7,566 nucleotides of DNA from Candidatus Agrococcus pullicola (GCA_019115685.1 DXDC01000303.1:1-7566); one strand, 5' to 3'. Positions 1-6,987 are shown, numbered from the stretch's first letter. Numbers and translations are program-made. Notes: generated from the letters alone by a model not told the origin.

Positions 1-378
1 GACACGGGTGACACCGCCTGCGAACGGCAGCGCTGCCGTTAGCAACGAGCACGTGTTTCCCAATTCGAGCACGCTGCCCTCGATCAGCTCCGGCGATGGC
101 GCATCACCGTACCCGGTTCCGGCCGGCTTCAGCGGTTCCCCATCGACGGCGGCGGGAACACCCCGATACCGCAGGAGCGTGTTGACTTCGGGGGCCGTGG
201 ACACCAGTGACAGCGCGGTCGGTCCGATAGCGGCCGCGAGTTCGCTAGCACCGCCTCCATTGACGACGATGTCGTGGGCACGCTCGACTTCGGAAATCTG
301 CGCATCCGGGTCCAACACCGCGACTGCGGTCTCCTGCGCAATGCACCACGCCCTGCCGGGTGCGAACGAGAATTTCAC
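1..378 (-). CDS. Unrecognised protein, N-terminal 126 codons (runs off the window); possibly FHA-domain protein
   Basis: The frame is open without a stop from a GTG at 376-378 to the window edge. The start begins MKFSFAPGRAWCIAQ and overlaps the phosphatase stop codon in a GTGA arrangement, so the two genes are probably translationally coupled. I did not recognise a domain with certainty. The visible part has a run NGGGASELAAAIG at about residues 40-52 and a segment ending LLRYRGVPAAVDG at about 68-80, with no membrane segment. From memory, this layout resembles the N-terminal region that precedes a forkhead-associated (FHA) domain in some actinobacterial proteins. FHA proteins bind phosphothreonine and are often encoded beside PP2C phosphatases and Ser/Thr kinases. 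The FHA domain itself, if present, lies outside the window, so this is a guess from N-terminal pattern and neighbour. A weak GGTGG sits about 8 nt before the start. Confidence 0.6.
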   Translation of the reverse strand, partial: MKFSFAPGRAWCIAQETAVAVLDPDAQISEVERAHDIVVNGGGASELAAAIGPTALSLVSTAPEVNTLLRYRGVPAAVDGEPLKPAGTGYGDAPSPELIEGSVLELGNTCSLLTAALPFAGGVTRV

Positions 379-1199
379 GGCCTACCACCGCGGGGAACGG
401 TATCGAATACGAGATCGAGGTCGGTGTCCTGCCAGCCCGTGTCGTCCTGGTCTACGGCGTCGACATCGACGACGACGGCGCTGACATTGTCTCGAGCCCC
501 GGCTGCCAGCGCGAGCCGCAACAGCTCCGCGGTCGCGTGAGCGGGCGAGGGATGCGATCGCAAGACTCGCGCCAGGACTTCATCGTCGAGCTCGCCGGAG
601 AGCCCGTCTGAACAGACAAGCAAACGCTGGTTTCTCTGCACCGGTGTGAGCCACGTATCGGGAGGGGTCACCTGACCACCACCGATAGAGCGCGTTATGA
701 CGTTGCGCAGCGGATGCCTCCTTGCGTCCTCACGCGTGACCTCGCCCGCCTCGATCATCTCCTGCACGACCGAGTGGTCGACGCTCAGTTGCCGGAGAAC
801 GCCGTCCTGCAGCAGATACGTGCGCGAGTCTCCGACGTTCACGAGATACCAGTAGATGCCGTCCCCCGTCGACGTGACGATGGCGCCCGTGAGCGTTGTA
901 CCGGCCCCCGTGTCGCCGGAGCCGAGCACCGCCGCGAAGGAACGTTCGAGGGCTGTCTCCACCCGACACGGCTCGGGCAGGGATCTACCGTGCAGTCGTT
1001 CGAACGCACTGAGTGCGAGTGTGCTGGCTCGGTCGCCCGCAGCGTGGCCGCCCATCCCGTCCGCCACGAGGAAGACGGGGAACGACGCGTCGAAGGAGTC
1101 CTCGTTCAACTGCCTTCGCATCCCGACGTGCGTGACGGCGCTCCAGCGCAGGCTGACGGCGTCGTGGTGGTAGCGAAACTCCCGCACGTCCTGCTCCAT
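375..1199 (-). CDS. PP2C-family (PPM) serine/threonine protein phosphatase, 274 aa
   Basis: This is a stand-alone cytosolic PP2C domain that removes phosphate from Ser/Thr residues using two metal ions. The family motifs appear in order: THVGMRRQLNEDS (residues 23-35), VADGMGGHAAGDRAS (45-59), the GTTL turn (100-103), VNVGDSRTYLL (120-130), DHSVVQ (141-146), LLVCSDGLSGEL (193-204) and ARDNVSAVVV (235-244). The expected metal ligands D47, G48, D198 and D237 are all present, so it should be active. It has no transmembrane anchor, unlike mycobacterial PstP, which is about twice as long. The length is normal for short bacterial PP2Cs. The ATG at 1197-1199 is preceded by GGGGG at 1206-1210, a 6-nt gap. 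The next gene overlaps its stop codon, suggesting a joint phospho-signalling role. No partner kinase is in the window, so substrates are unknown. Confidence 0.93.
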   Translation of the reverse strand: MEQDVREFRYHHDAVSLRWSAVTHVGMRRQLNEDSFDASFPVFLVADGMGGHAAGDRASTLALSAFERLHGRSLPEPCRVETALERSFAAVLGSGDTGAGTTLTGAIVTSTGDGIYWYLVNVGDSRTYLLQDGVLRQLSVDHSVVQEMIEAGEVTREDARRHPLRNVITRSIGGGQVTPPDTWLTPVQRNQRLLVCSDGLSGELDDEVLARVLRSHPSPAHATAELLRLALAAGARDNVSAVVVDVDAVDQDDTGWQDTDLDLVFDTVPRGGRP

Positions 1200-1272
1200 G
1201 GGATGCCCCCGATCCGTCCGCCGTATTTACCGGGCGTTTACGAGCGTATGGCAGAGTGTCGAACTTCGCACC

Positions 1273-1286
1273 GGGGAGAACTCCCC
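1273..1286 (-). repeat. Short palindrome GGGGAGTTCTCCCC just after the AI-2E-family gene
   Basis: The inverted repeat begins 3 nt after the TAA of the membrane protein gene and can form a 5-bp stem with a 4-nt loop. No T-run follows. It could be a weak terminator, or a palindromic operator within the 90-bp gap before the phosphatase gene. The rest of the gap (1200-1289) shows no promoter I would defend. Confidence 0.3.
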
Positions 1287-1289
1287 TTG

Positions 1290-2426
1290 TTACGCTAGAT
1301 TGCGTCTCTTGGCGTCCTGTTTTGGAATCACGACTTCGTTCAGGATGAGCAGCAGCGAAGCCGTTACCGGGATCGCGACCAGGGCACCCAGCAGCCCCAG
1401 CAGAGTTCCTCCGACGAGTGCGCCGATGACCACGAGCGCTCCCGGCACCGCAACGGTGCGGTTCATGACCCGCGGCGTCAGCCAGTACGCCTCCAGTTGC
1501 ATGTAGAGCAGATAGATGACCGCGAACGCCAGCGCCACAACGGGGCTCGTGAAGAGCGCGAGGACCGACGCTATGCCCCAGAAGAGAACAGAACCGATCA
1601 ACGGGATGAGGGTGATGCAGAACGCGAGCACCGTCAGCAGCAGCGCGAACGGCAATTGCAGTGCCAGGTGAAGCACGAGGACGAACAGCGCGTTCAGTGT
1701 GGCCAAGATCACCATGCCCATCAGGTACCCGCCGATCGACCCCGTGATCTTCTCTGTGAGGTCGGCGACTCGAGTGCGCGAGTATGCGGGAGCCAGGCGG
1801 TAGAACGACTGCTTCATCCGTGGCAGCGTGGCCAGGAAGTACAGGCTCAGCACGAGCACGATGACAAGACCGGAAACGGTCTGGGCGATCGTGGCGCCCA
1901 CCTGCAGGACGCCGCCGCTGATGGATGCGATATTGCCGGGATTCGTGATGAAATCCTGCACCTGGGCAACACCGTCGGCCATGGCGCCGCCGAGATTCTC
2001 CCGCAGCCAGGCGAACCACTCCGCACGCTGCACGTCGGCGACGAGCCCAGGTGCATCCTCGAAGAACTGCACGACCTGCCCAACCACCTGCGGCACGATG
2101 AGCAACAGAATTCCGACGATGATGAGGGCGAACGAGACGTAGACGATGACGATCGCGAGTGCCCGAGATATACCCCGGCGTTCCAGCAGCGCCACGATGG
2201 GGTCGAGACCCAGCGCTGCGAAGAGGGCGAGCACGATCGAGATCATCACGGTCGACAGGTTCGACACCGCAAGCCCGAGGACGATGGCGGCAAGGGCTCC
2301 GAGCGCGAACAGGAAGCCGAAGGTGAACGGGTTCGACAGCGGCCACCGGGATGCGAGGGGTCGGTCGGCCGCGACGCGACGGCCCGCTGCCGCCCGGCGG
2401 CGACGAATACGTGATCCCGGCGGCAT
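1290..2426 (-). CDS. AI-2E family transporter / PF01594 membrane protein, 378 aa
   Basis: This is a polytopic inner-membrane protein of the AI-2E exporter family (PF01594, formerly UPF0118). Members are variously proposed to export autoinducer-2 or to exchange ions, and the substrate here cannot be told from sequence. A basic N-terminus (RIRRRR, residues 6-11) precedes TM1 (about 34-54), TM2 (57-74) and TM3 (89-111). A soluble loop of about 75 residues follows, then a cluster of C-terminal helices. Family signatures are DPIVALLERRGISRALA (75-91), the LIPLIGSVLFWG segment in the second half, and a glycine-rich terminal helix region (GALVGGTLLGLLGALVAIPV). I chose the ATG at 2424-2426 because GGAGGGG lies 5 nt upstream (2432-2438). 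An in-frame ATG at 2451-2453 would add nine residues but has no Shine-Dalgarno sequence. The gene is preceded by the duplicated hairpin region and is probably transcribed separately from the importer operon. Confidence 0.9.
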   Translation of the reverse strand: MPPGSRIRRRRAAAGRRVAADRPLASRWPLSNPFTFGFLFALGALAAIVLGLAVSNLSTVMISIVLALFAALGLDPIVALLERRGISRALAIVIVYVSFALIIVGILLLIVPQVVGQVVQFFEDAPGLVADVQRAEWFAWLRENLGGAMADGVAQVQDFITNPGNIASISGGVLQVGATIAQTVSGLVIVLVLSLYFLATLPRMKQSFYRLAPAYSRTRVADLTEKITGSIGGYLMGMVILATLNALFVLVLHLALQLPFALLLTVLAFCITLIPLIGSVLFWGIASVLALFTSPVVALAFAVIYLLYMQLEAYWLTPRVMNRTVAVPGALVVIGALVGGTLLGLLGALVAIPVTASLLLILNEVVIPKQDAKRRNLA

Positions 2427-2431
2427 GTGGT

Positions 2432-2438
2432 CCCCTCC
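2432..2438 (-). promoter_or_regulatory. Ribosome binding site GGAGGGG that fixes the AI-2E-family gene start
   Basis: On the minus strand GGAGGGG is followed by a 5-nt gap and the ATG at 2424-2426. This supports the shorter protein over the upstream ATG at 2451-2453. Confidence 0.7.
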
Positions 2439-2492
2439 GAACGCTCTCTGCATCAGCTTAGAGGTCTTGCTCGCCTCGGAGTGCCGACCGCG

Positions 2493-2543
2493 CTATTCGG
2501 AAAACGCCTACCCAGCACACGGCTCAGTAGACATTTGCCGAAT
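2493..2543. repeat. 51-bp imperfect palindrome, copy 1
   Basis: The unit runs from CTATTCGGAAAACG to TTTGCCGAAT and matches copy 2 at 48 of 51 positions. Ignoring the first two bases, two 22-nt arms flank a 5-nt centre (ACACG) and pair at 17 of 22 positions as DNA. Read as RNA from the minus strand, three of the five mismatches become G-U wobbles, leaving only two unpaired positions. A hairpin in the transcript leaving the upstream ATPase gene is therefore likely. The right end is followed by a partial extra arm (the palindrome GAATTCCGAAATTC at 2540-2553). Confidence 0.85.
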
Positions 2544-2556
2544 TCCGAAATTCTGA

Positions 2557-2607
2557 CTATTCGGAAAACGTCTACCCAGCACACGGCTCAGTAGGCATTT
2601 CCCGAAT
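2557..2607. repeat. 51-bp imperfect palindrome, copy 2
   Basis: This is the second copy, 64 bp from the first and differing at three positions (C to T, A to G and G to C, reading copy 1 to copy 2). It begins 33 nt after the stop codon of the ATPase gene, so it lies in that gene's presumed 3' UTR. The differences change pairs 7 and 13 of the stem: on the minus-strand RNA, pair 7 goes from a mismatch to G-U, and pair 13 goes from G-U to A-C. Overall folding potential is kept. No flanking target-site duplication is visible. Confidence 0.85.
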
Positions 2608-2640
2608 CGCGGAGGCTGAAACGGCGAAAGCGAATTCCGG

Positions 2641-3759
2641 TTACGCACCCGAGCCGATGAGCTGCTCCGTCTCGGCGTCGAAGAACAGCACTCGCCGCGC
2701 ATCCGCTGCGAGCGTCAGCTTCTCTCCCGCGGTCGGCTCAAGATCTTTGTCGATGCGTGCGACGACCCGGGATTCCTCGTCGGCACCGCCGGCAGTCCCG
2801 GAGACGTACACATCGGATCCGACGGATTCGACAAGCGAGATGTGGATCGTGAACTGATCTTCGCGCTCTGCGTCCTCGAGTGCATTGCTGTCGGCAAGCA
2901 CGAGATCCTCGGGCCGCACGCCGACCACGACGTGCTCGTGCTCGAACCGCAATCCAGTCGGAACCGGCAGAACGTTGCGCCCGACCCGGACGCGCTTCGC
3001 GCCCGCGGCGTCCGTTTCGACCCGTCCGGGGAGCAGGTTCATCGTCGGGGATCCGATGAAACTCGCGACGAACAGCGTCTCGGGCCGGTTGTAGAGCTCT
3101 TTGGGCGTGCCGATCTGCTCGATGCGCCCCTCGTTCATGACGACGACGCGATCGCCCATCGTCATCGCCTCCGTCTGGTCGTGCGTCACGTAAACGGTCG
3201 TAACGCCGAGACGGCGCTGCAACTGTGAGATCTGCGTACGGGTCTGCACCCTGAGCTTCGCGTCCAGGTTCGACAGCGGTTCGTCCATGAGGAACACCTG
3301 CGGATCCCGCACGATGGCGCGACCCATCGCGACTCGCTGTCGCTGTCCGCCGGAGAGCTGCCGCGGCTTCCTGCTCAAGTACTGGTCGATATCAAGAAGT
3401 TCCGCGGCCTCGAGGATGCGCCGCTTGCGCTCCGCTTTCGGCACCCGGGTATTCTTCAGCGCGAATTCCATATTGCTCTCCACCGTCATGTGCGGGTAGA
3501 GCGCATAGTTCTGAAACACCATGGCGATGTCACGCTCGGCGGCGGGAGTCGTCGTGACGTCTTCGTCGCCGAAGAGAATCGTGCCTTCCGTCGGAAGCTC
3601 GAGCCCCGCGAGCATCCGTAGCGTCGTCGACTTGCCGCAGCCGGAGGGTCCGACGAGTACCAGGAACTCGCCGTCGGCGATGCGCAGGTCGAAGTTGTCG
3701 ACGGCGTTGCGATCGGCGCCGGGGTATTTCAACCCGACTTCACTGAGGGTGACGTCCAT
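2641..3759 (-). CDS. ugpC: ABC importer ATPase, UgpC/MsiK family, 372 aa
   Basis: This is the ATP-hydrolysing subunit of the CUT1-type importer encoded by the three preceding genes. It acts as a dimer on the cytoplasmic face. Visible motifs are Walker A GPSGCGKST (residues 37-45), Q-loop Q83, signature LSGGQ (135-139), Walker B ending in D159-E160, D-loop SNLD (163-166) and switch H193. A C-terminal regulatory TOBE/OB-fold region begins around FIGSPTMN (234-241) and includes VVVGVRPEDL, typical of UgpC, MalK and MsiK. The length is normal. The ATG at 3757-3759 follows a purine-rich GGAAGGAAG stretch (about 3768-3778). An in-frame ATG at 3802-3804 lies inside the intercistronic hairpin and is unlikely to be used. 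MsiK-type ATPases can serve several transporters, so this one may too. The gene ends before the duplicated palindromes. Confidence 0.95.
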   Translation of the reverse strand: MDVTLSEVGLKYPGADRNAVDNFDLRIADGEFLVLVGPSGCGKSTTLRMLAGLELPTEGTILFGDEDVTTTPAAERDIAMVFQNYALYPHMTVESNMEFALKNTRVPKAERKRRILEAAELLDIDQYLSRKPRQLSGGQRQRVAMGRAIVRDPQVFLMDEPLSNLDAKLRVQTRTQISQLQRRLGVTTVYVTHDQTEAMTMGDRVVVMNEGRIEQIGTPKELYNRPETLFVASFIGSPTMNLLPGRVETDAAGAKRVRVGRNVLPVPTGLRFEHEHVVVGVRPEDLVLADSNALEDAEREDQFTIHISLVESVGSDVYVSGTAGGADEESRVVARIDKDLEPTAGEKLTLAADARRVLFFDAETEQLIGSGA

Positions 3760-3786
3760 GTCGGGTGCTTCCTTCCTTCGTGAGGT

Positions 3787-3820
3787 CGTCGGGGTCGGGC
3801 TCAACGGCCCGACCCCGACG
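3787..3820 (-). promoter_or_regulatory. Intercistronic hairpin between ugpB and ugpC (perfect 14-bp stem)
   Basis: The arms CGTCGGGGTCGGGC (3787-3800) and GCCCGACCCCGACG (3807-3820) are exact reverse complements around a 6-nt loop. The hairpin starts 5 nt after the ugpB stop codon. No T-run follows on the minus strand, so it is not a canonical terminator. Known parallels (for example the malE-malF intercistronic region) act by blocking 3' exonucleases or causing partial termination, giving more binding protein than downstream subunits. That role is inferred here. Confidence 0.8.
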
Positions 3821-3825
3821 TTGCA

Positions 3826-5172
3826 TTACTCGTCCAGCAGCGGCGCGAGGTCGCTGTCGTAGAGATCCTGCAGTGTTGCCTGGAGTGACTCGAGCTCATC
3901 CGTAACGTCAACATCGGAAGTCAGGATGCGCTGGAGCGCCTGCGACAGGTTGAGATCACCGCCGGGCAGGAACACGCGGGCGAAGTCCTGCGAACGAGCG
4001 TTCTCGAGCTGGTTCACCGCGACCTCGAATGCCGGTGTCTCCGAGTACACCTCGCTCATGTCGGAGTCGGTGCGCACCGGCAGGTAGCCGGTTGCAGCGG
4101 AGAACGTCGCGGTGTTCTCCGCGTTGGTGACGAAGTCGATGAACATCGCAGCAGCGAGCTGGCGCTCCGGCGTGGTCTTGTCCGCAACGCTGAGACCGGC
4201 GCCGCCGGTCGGGACGACTTCGTTCTCCCCTGTCGGGCCCAGTGGCAGGAAGCCGACGCCGACCTCGAAATCGGCCGTCTCGAGGATGCCGCCCAGCGAT
4301 CCCGTGGAGGCAACGACCTGGCTGATGGCGCCGGCCGAGAAGTCGGTCGCGGGGTCGCCGCTGACAACGGTCGCGAGATTGTCGTTGACGACGCCCTGCG
4401 CGAGTTCAAGCGCCTCGACAGTGCCGTCACTGGTCAGCGATGAGAAATCCCACTCGTCGCTCCATGCGCCTCCGTGGCTCCACACGAGGTTCGACATCGT
4501 CCAGGCCGGGTACTCGGCCTGCGGTGGGAATGCGAAGGGAGAAGCACCGGTGTCGGCATCCGACAGCGCCTGTGCGTGCGAGAGCATCTCCTCCCAGGTC
4601 TCGGGTGCGTCCGACAGACCGGCGGCTTCGTAGTGGTCGGCGTTGTAGTAGAACAGCGGCGTCGAGCGGGCGAAGGGGGCACCGTAGTGCTGGTCCTCGT
4701 AGAGGTAGTCGGTGTAGAGCGCTTCGACGTACGTGCCGGTGTCGGCGTCGATCGCTTCGAACAGCGGGTCGAGCGGCGCAAGCGAACCGTTCAGGTAGTT
4801 GGGGAACCAGGTGGCGTCGGAGAGCACGATGACGTCGCCGACATCTCCGGAGGCCTGGGCAGTCTGGAATCGCTCGGAGACTTCTTCGTAGTTTGCGCCG
4901 GCCGTGACGTGGTCGACGGAGATGCCGGTCTCCTCCTCGAAAGCCTCGATGAGTTCGGACTCGACGTCGATGGAGCCACCGGGGTGGTTCGTCCAGAAGG
5001 TGATCGAGTCGGCGGGCTCGATATCCGAGTAGTCGAGGTCGGAGTCGGTGCCGTTGTCGTCGCCACCGCCGGTCGACGGACCGCAGCCGGTGAGTACGAG
5101 ACTCGCGGCGGCGATGGCGGCTCCCGCGGCCATCCCGCGGCGAAGCCTGCGAGAAGAGATCGTGGTGGTCAT
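3826..5172 (-). CDS. ugpB: UgpB-like extracellular solute-binding lipoprotein, 448 aa
   Basis: This is the substrate-capturing lipoprotein of the importer, anchored on the outer face of the membrane. A basic start (SSRRLRRGM, residues 6-14), a hydrophobic stretch (15-28) and the lipobox LTGC with C30 form a lipoprotein signal, followed by a flexible GPSTGGGDDNGTDSD linker. The body is a cluster 1 (MalE/UgpB-type) binding fold. It carries UgpB-like segments: AGANYEEV (91-98), SDATWF (118-123), ARSTPLFYYN (168-177), STGSLGGI (289-296), PTGGAGL (321-327), TNAENTATFSAATGYLPV (349-366) and FARVFLPGGD (397-406). From memory these resemble E. coli and especially mycobacterial UgpB. The mycobacterial protein binds glycerophosphocholine, so the ligand is probably a glycerophosphodiester or glycerol-3-phosphate rather than a sugar. 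The ATG at 5170-5172 has AAGGAGG 8 nt upstream, the best ribosome binding site in the operon. Confidence 0.9.
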   Translation of the reverse strand: MTTTISSRRLRRGMAAGAAIAAASLVLTGCGPSTGGGDDNGTDSDLDYSDIEPADSITFWTNHPGGSIDVESELIEAFEEETGISVDHVTAGANYEEVSERFQTAQASGDVGDVIVLSDATWFPNYLNGSLAPLDPLFEAIDADTGTYVEALYTDYLYEDQHYGAPFARSTPLFYYNADHYEAAGLSDAPETWEEMLSHAQALSDADTGASPFAFPPQAEYPAWTMSNLVWSHGGAWSDEWDFSSLTSDGTVEALELAQGVVNDNLATVVSGDPATDFSAGAISQVVASTGSLGGILETADFEVGVGFLPLGPTGENEVVPTGGAGLSVADKTTPERQLAAAMFIDFVTNAENTATFSAATGYLPVRTDSDMSEVYSETPAFEVAVNQLENARSQDFARVFLPGGDLNLSQALQRILTSDVDVTDELESLQATLQDLYDSDLAPLLDE

Positions 5173-5180
5173 CAGGGATT

Positions 5181-5187
5181 CCTCCTT
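5181..5187 (-). promoter_or_regulatory. Near-consensus ribosome binding site AAGGAGG of ugpB
   Basis: AAGGAGG with an 8-nt gap fixes the ugpB start at 5172. It rules out treating the upstream in-frame extension, which runs back into the permease gene, as part of the protein. It is much stronger than the sites before the permeases, fitting the need for excess binding protein. Confidence 0.8.
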
Positions 5188-5201
5188 GTTTGTGATGAGA
5201 G

Positions 5202-6047
5202 TCACTTGACCGCCCCCTGGGTGAGGCCGGCAACGATGTAACGCTGGAGCATGGCGAAGACGATCAGCACGGGAGCGATCACGAGCACAGCGCCCGCCAT
5301 GAGGACACCGTAGGTAGCGGTGTCGGATTCGATCGAGTTGAGCAGGTTGAGGCCGACCGGAAGCGTCATCTTGTTCGTCGAGTCGATGATGATGAGCGGC
5401 CAGAGGAAGTTGTTCCATTCGTTCACGATCGTGACGAGCGCAACCGTCGCGATCGTGGGCGTGGTAACGGGGACGATGACCCGCCAAAGTCGCTTCCAAT
5501 GCCCCGCTCCGTCGAGTTCGGCGGCTTCCACGAGCGCGTAGGGCACGGTCTTGAACTGCTGGCGCAACAGGAAGGTGCCGAACGCGGTGCCGAGCCCGGG
5601 CAGAATGATGCCCCAGAGCTGGTCTCGTCCGCCGAGCGCAGAGACCGTCAAGTAATTCGGCAGCATCGCGACCTCGGGCGGCACCATCAGCGCGACGAGG
5701 ATGCCGAGGAAGATCAGGTTCTTGAAGCGAACGTTGATGAAGACGAGCGCGTACGCAGTCGTGATCGCGAGAAAGACCTTGATGGTCGCCCCGACAGCGG
5801 TCGTGATGATGCTGTTCAGAAACACCTGTGCCAGCGGTACGCGGCTGGCAACCTGTTCGTAGTTCGCGAATGTCGGGTCCTGCGGCAGCAGTCCGGGCGT
5901 TGTCGTGACGATTTCGCTCACGGGCTTGAACGACGAGAGCACCATCCACAGCAGCGGGAGCACGATGATCAGCAACGCCAGCAGCATGGGAATGTACCCG
6001 CCCGCGATGGCGGACCATACGTCCTTTGGTCTCAGCGCGCGTTTCAT
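5202..6047 (-). CDS. ugpE: ABC importer permease, UgpE/MalG type, 281 aa
   Basis: This is the second membrane-spanning subunit of the importer. It pairs with the UgpA-type subunit to form the channel and contacts the ATPase. The start MKRALRPKDV leads into TM1 (about 14-37). Further hydrophobic segments lie at about 76-104, 108-128, 143-165, 195-216 and 246-268, giving the six expected for the MalG class. The ATPase-docking EAA loop is EAAELDGAGHWKRLWRVIVP (174-193), with the conserved glycine at 180. The C-terminus, QRYIVAGLTQGAVK, is typical of this group. The ATG (6045-6047) overlaps the stop of the upstream permease as ATGA, so translation is probably coupled. A GGAAGG lies inside the upstream gene about 11 nt before the start. 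Confidence 0.94.
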   Translation of the reverse strand: MKRALRPKDVWSAIAGGYIPMLLALLIIVLPLLWMVLSSFKPVSEIVTTTPGLLPQDPTFANYEQVASRVPLAQVFLNSIITTAVGATIKVFLAITTAYALVFINVRFKNLIFLGILVALMVPPEVAMLPNYLTVSALGGRDQLWGIILPGLGTAFGTFLLRQQFKTVPYALVEAAELDGAGHWKRLWRVIVPVTTPTIATVALVTIVNEWNNFLWPLIIIDSTNKMTLPVGLNLLNSIESDTATYGVLMAGAVLVIAPVLIVFAMLQRYIVAGLTQGAVK

Positions 6048-6982
6048 GCGTAGTGCACCTTCCGCTCGACGTACCGAATCTGCACGGCCGTGATCAGGAA
6101 GAGCACGAGGAACAGCACGACGGAGATCGCCGCCGAGTATCCTGCGCGCTGATAGGCGCCGAACGACTGCAGGTACACCTCGAAGAGAATCGTGTTCGTG
6201 CCGTGACCCGTCGGAGTCATAATGCGCAGCACGTCGAAGGCCTGCATAGAGCTCAGGATGCTCGTGATCAGGATGAAGAACATCGTGGGGCTCAACAGCG
6301 GCAGGACGACCTTGAAGAAGCGGCGCACCGAACCCGCCCGGTCGATGCTCGCCGCCTCGAGCAGATCGTCGGGTATCGACTGCAGCCCCGCGAGGAAAAT
6401 CACGGCGCAGTAGCCGAGGTTCTTCCAGATGTAGACGATGATGACCATCACGAGCGCAAGGTCCGGATCGAGGAACCACTCCGGCGACCGTTGCCCGAAG
6501 AAGCGGAAGACATGGCCGAGAACACCGAGGTTCGGATCGAAGATGAAGCTCCACACGAGTCCGACGCCGACACCCGAGAGCACGTAGGGCGAGAACACCG
6601 CCGTGCGCACGACGGTTCTTCCCGGCAGCTTGCGGTTCAGGACTACGGCGAGGAGCAGTCCCAGCACCATCGAGCCGATAACCGTCGCGATGGTGAAGAT
6701 GCCGGTGACCCGCCACACCTCGATACCCGTATCCGACGTGAAGAACCGAACGAAGTTGTCGAAGCCGATGTACTGAGCCGAGTCGGAGCCCAAACGCCAG
6801 TTCAACGTCGAGAACCGAATGTTGGCGATCAGCGGGTAGTAGATGAACATCAGGATCAACCCGATGTTCGGGCCCGCGAACAGCAGGAACAGCGTCCAGT
6901 TCCAGCGAGACCGTTTGCGCCGCGCGCTACGGTGCCGGCGTTCGCTCGTCTTCGTACTCTGCTCCGGTGCTTTCGTCGTCAT
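6044..6982 (-). CDS. ugpA: ABC importer permease, UgpA/MalF type, 312 aa
   Basis: This is the first membrane subunit and the first gene of the importer operon. A hydrophilic, strongly basic N-terminal tail (residues 1-28, with RRHRSARRKRSR) precedes TM1 (about 30-50). Other hydrophobic segments lie at about 96-116, 129-148, 175-197, 231-250 and 282-302. The EAA loop is EAASIDRAG (209-217), followed by FFKVVLPLLSPT, as expected for UgpA-type permeases. It lacks the long periplasmic loop of E. coli MalF and has the usual UgpA length. The ATG at 6980-6982 has only a weak AGGCGG upstream, and this lies inside a stable hairpin (6988-7008). A 68-codon leader frame ends in ATGA overlap with this start. 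Translation initiation may therefore be regulated. Confidence 0.94.
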   Translation of the reverse strand: MTTKAPEQSTKTSERRHRSARRKRSRWNWTLFLLFAGPNIGLILMFIYYPLIANIRFSTLNWRLGSDSAQYIGFDNFVRFFTSDTGIEVWRVTGIFTIATVIGSMVLGLLLAVVLNRKLPGRTVVRTAVFSPYVLSGVGVGLVWSFIFDPNLGVLGHVFRFFGQRSPEWFLDPDLALVMVIIVYIWKNLGYCAVIFLAGLQSIPDDLLEAASIDRAGSVRRFFKVVLPLLSPTMFFILITSILSSMQAFDVLRIMTPTGHGTNTILFEVYLQSFGAYQRAGYSAAISVVLFLVLFLITAVQIRYVERKVHYA

Positions 6983-6987
6983 CCGAT

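Noticed and set aside
1200..1289. A promoter for the phosphatase gene (TTCGAC, 17 bp, TAAACG on the minus strand)
   Set aside because: The -10 match is poor and other equally weak pairs exist, so I cannot support a specific site.
985..2346. A 453-codon minus-strand frame overlapping the AI-2E-family and phosphatase genes
   Set aside because: It is rich in R, H, G and A with no domain, and runs across two well-supported genes and their spacer in a different frame. Long open shadows are common at this GC content.
1497..2414. A 305-codon plus-strand frame rich in D, E, R, H and Q
   Set aside because: It is an exact antisense of the AI-2E-family gene. The charged composition is what hydrophobic codons give when read in reverse, and no ribosome binding site or family resemblance was seen.
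2493..2607. The tandem palindromes as integron attC sites or CRISPR repeats
   Set aside because: There are only two units with a 13-bp spacer. The ends lack attC core sites (RYYYAAC/GTTRRRY), and no integrase or cas gene is present.
3826..6018. A single 730-codon minus-strand frame that would join a long arginine-rich N-terminus to the binding protein
   Set aside because: The part above 5172 lies in another frame of the UgpE-type permease gene and has low-complexity, arginine-rich shadow composition. The real start has AAGGAGG and a lipoprotein signal at 5172.
5202..6716. A 504-codon frame extending the second permease upstream
   Set aside because: The extension overlaps the first permease out of frame. 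The true start is the ATGA overlap at 6045-6047, where the first hydrophobic segment follows at the normal distance.
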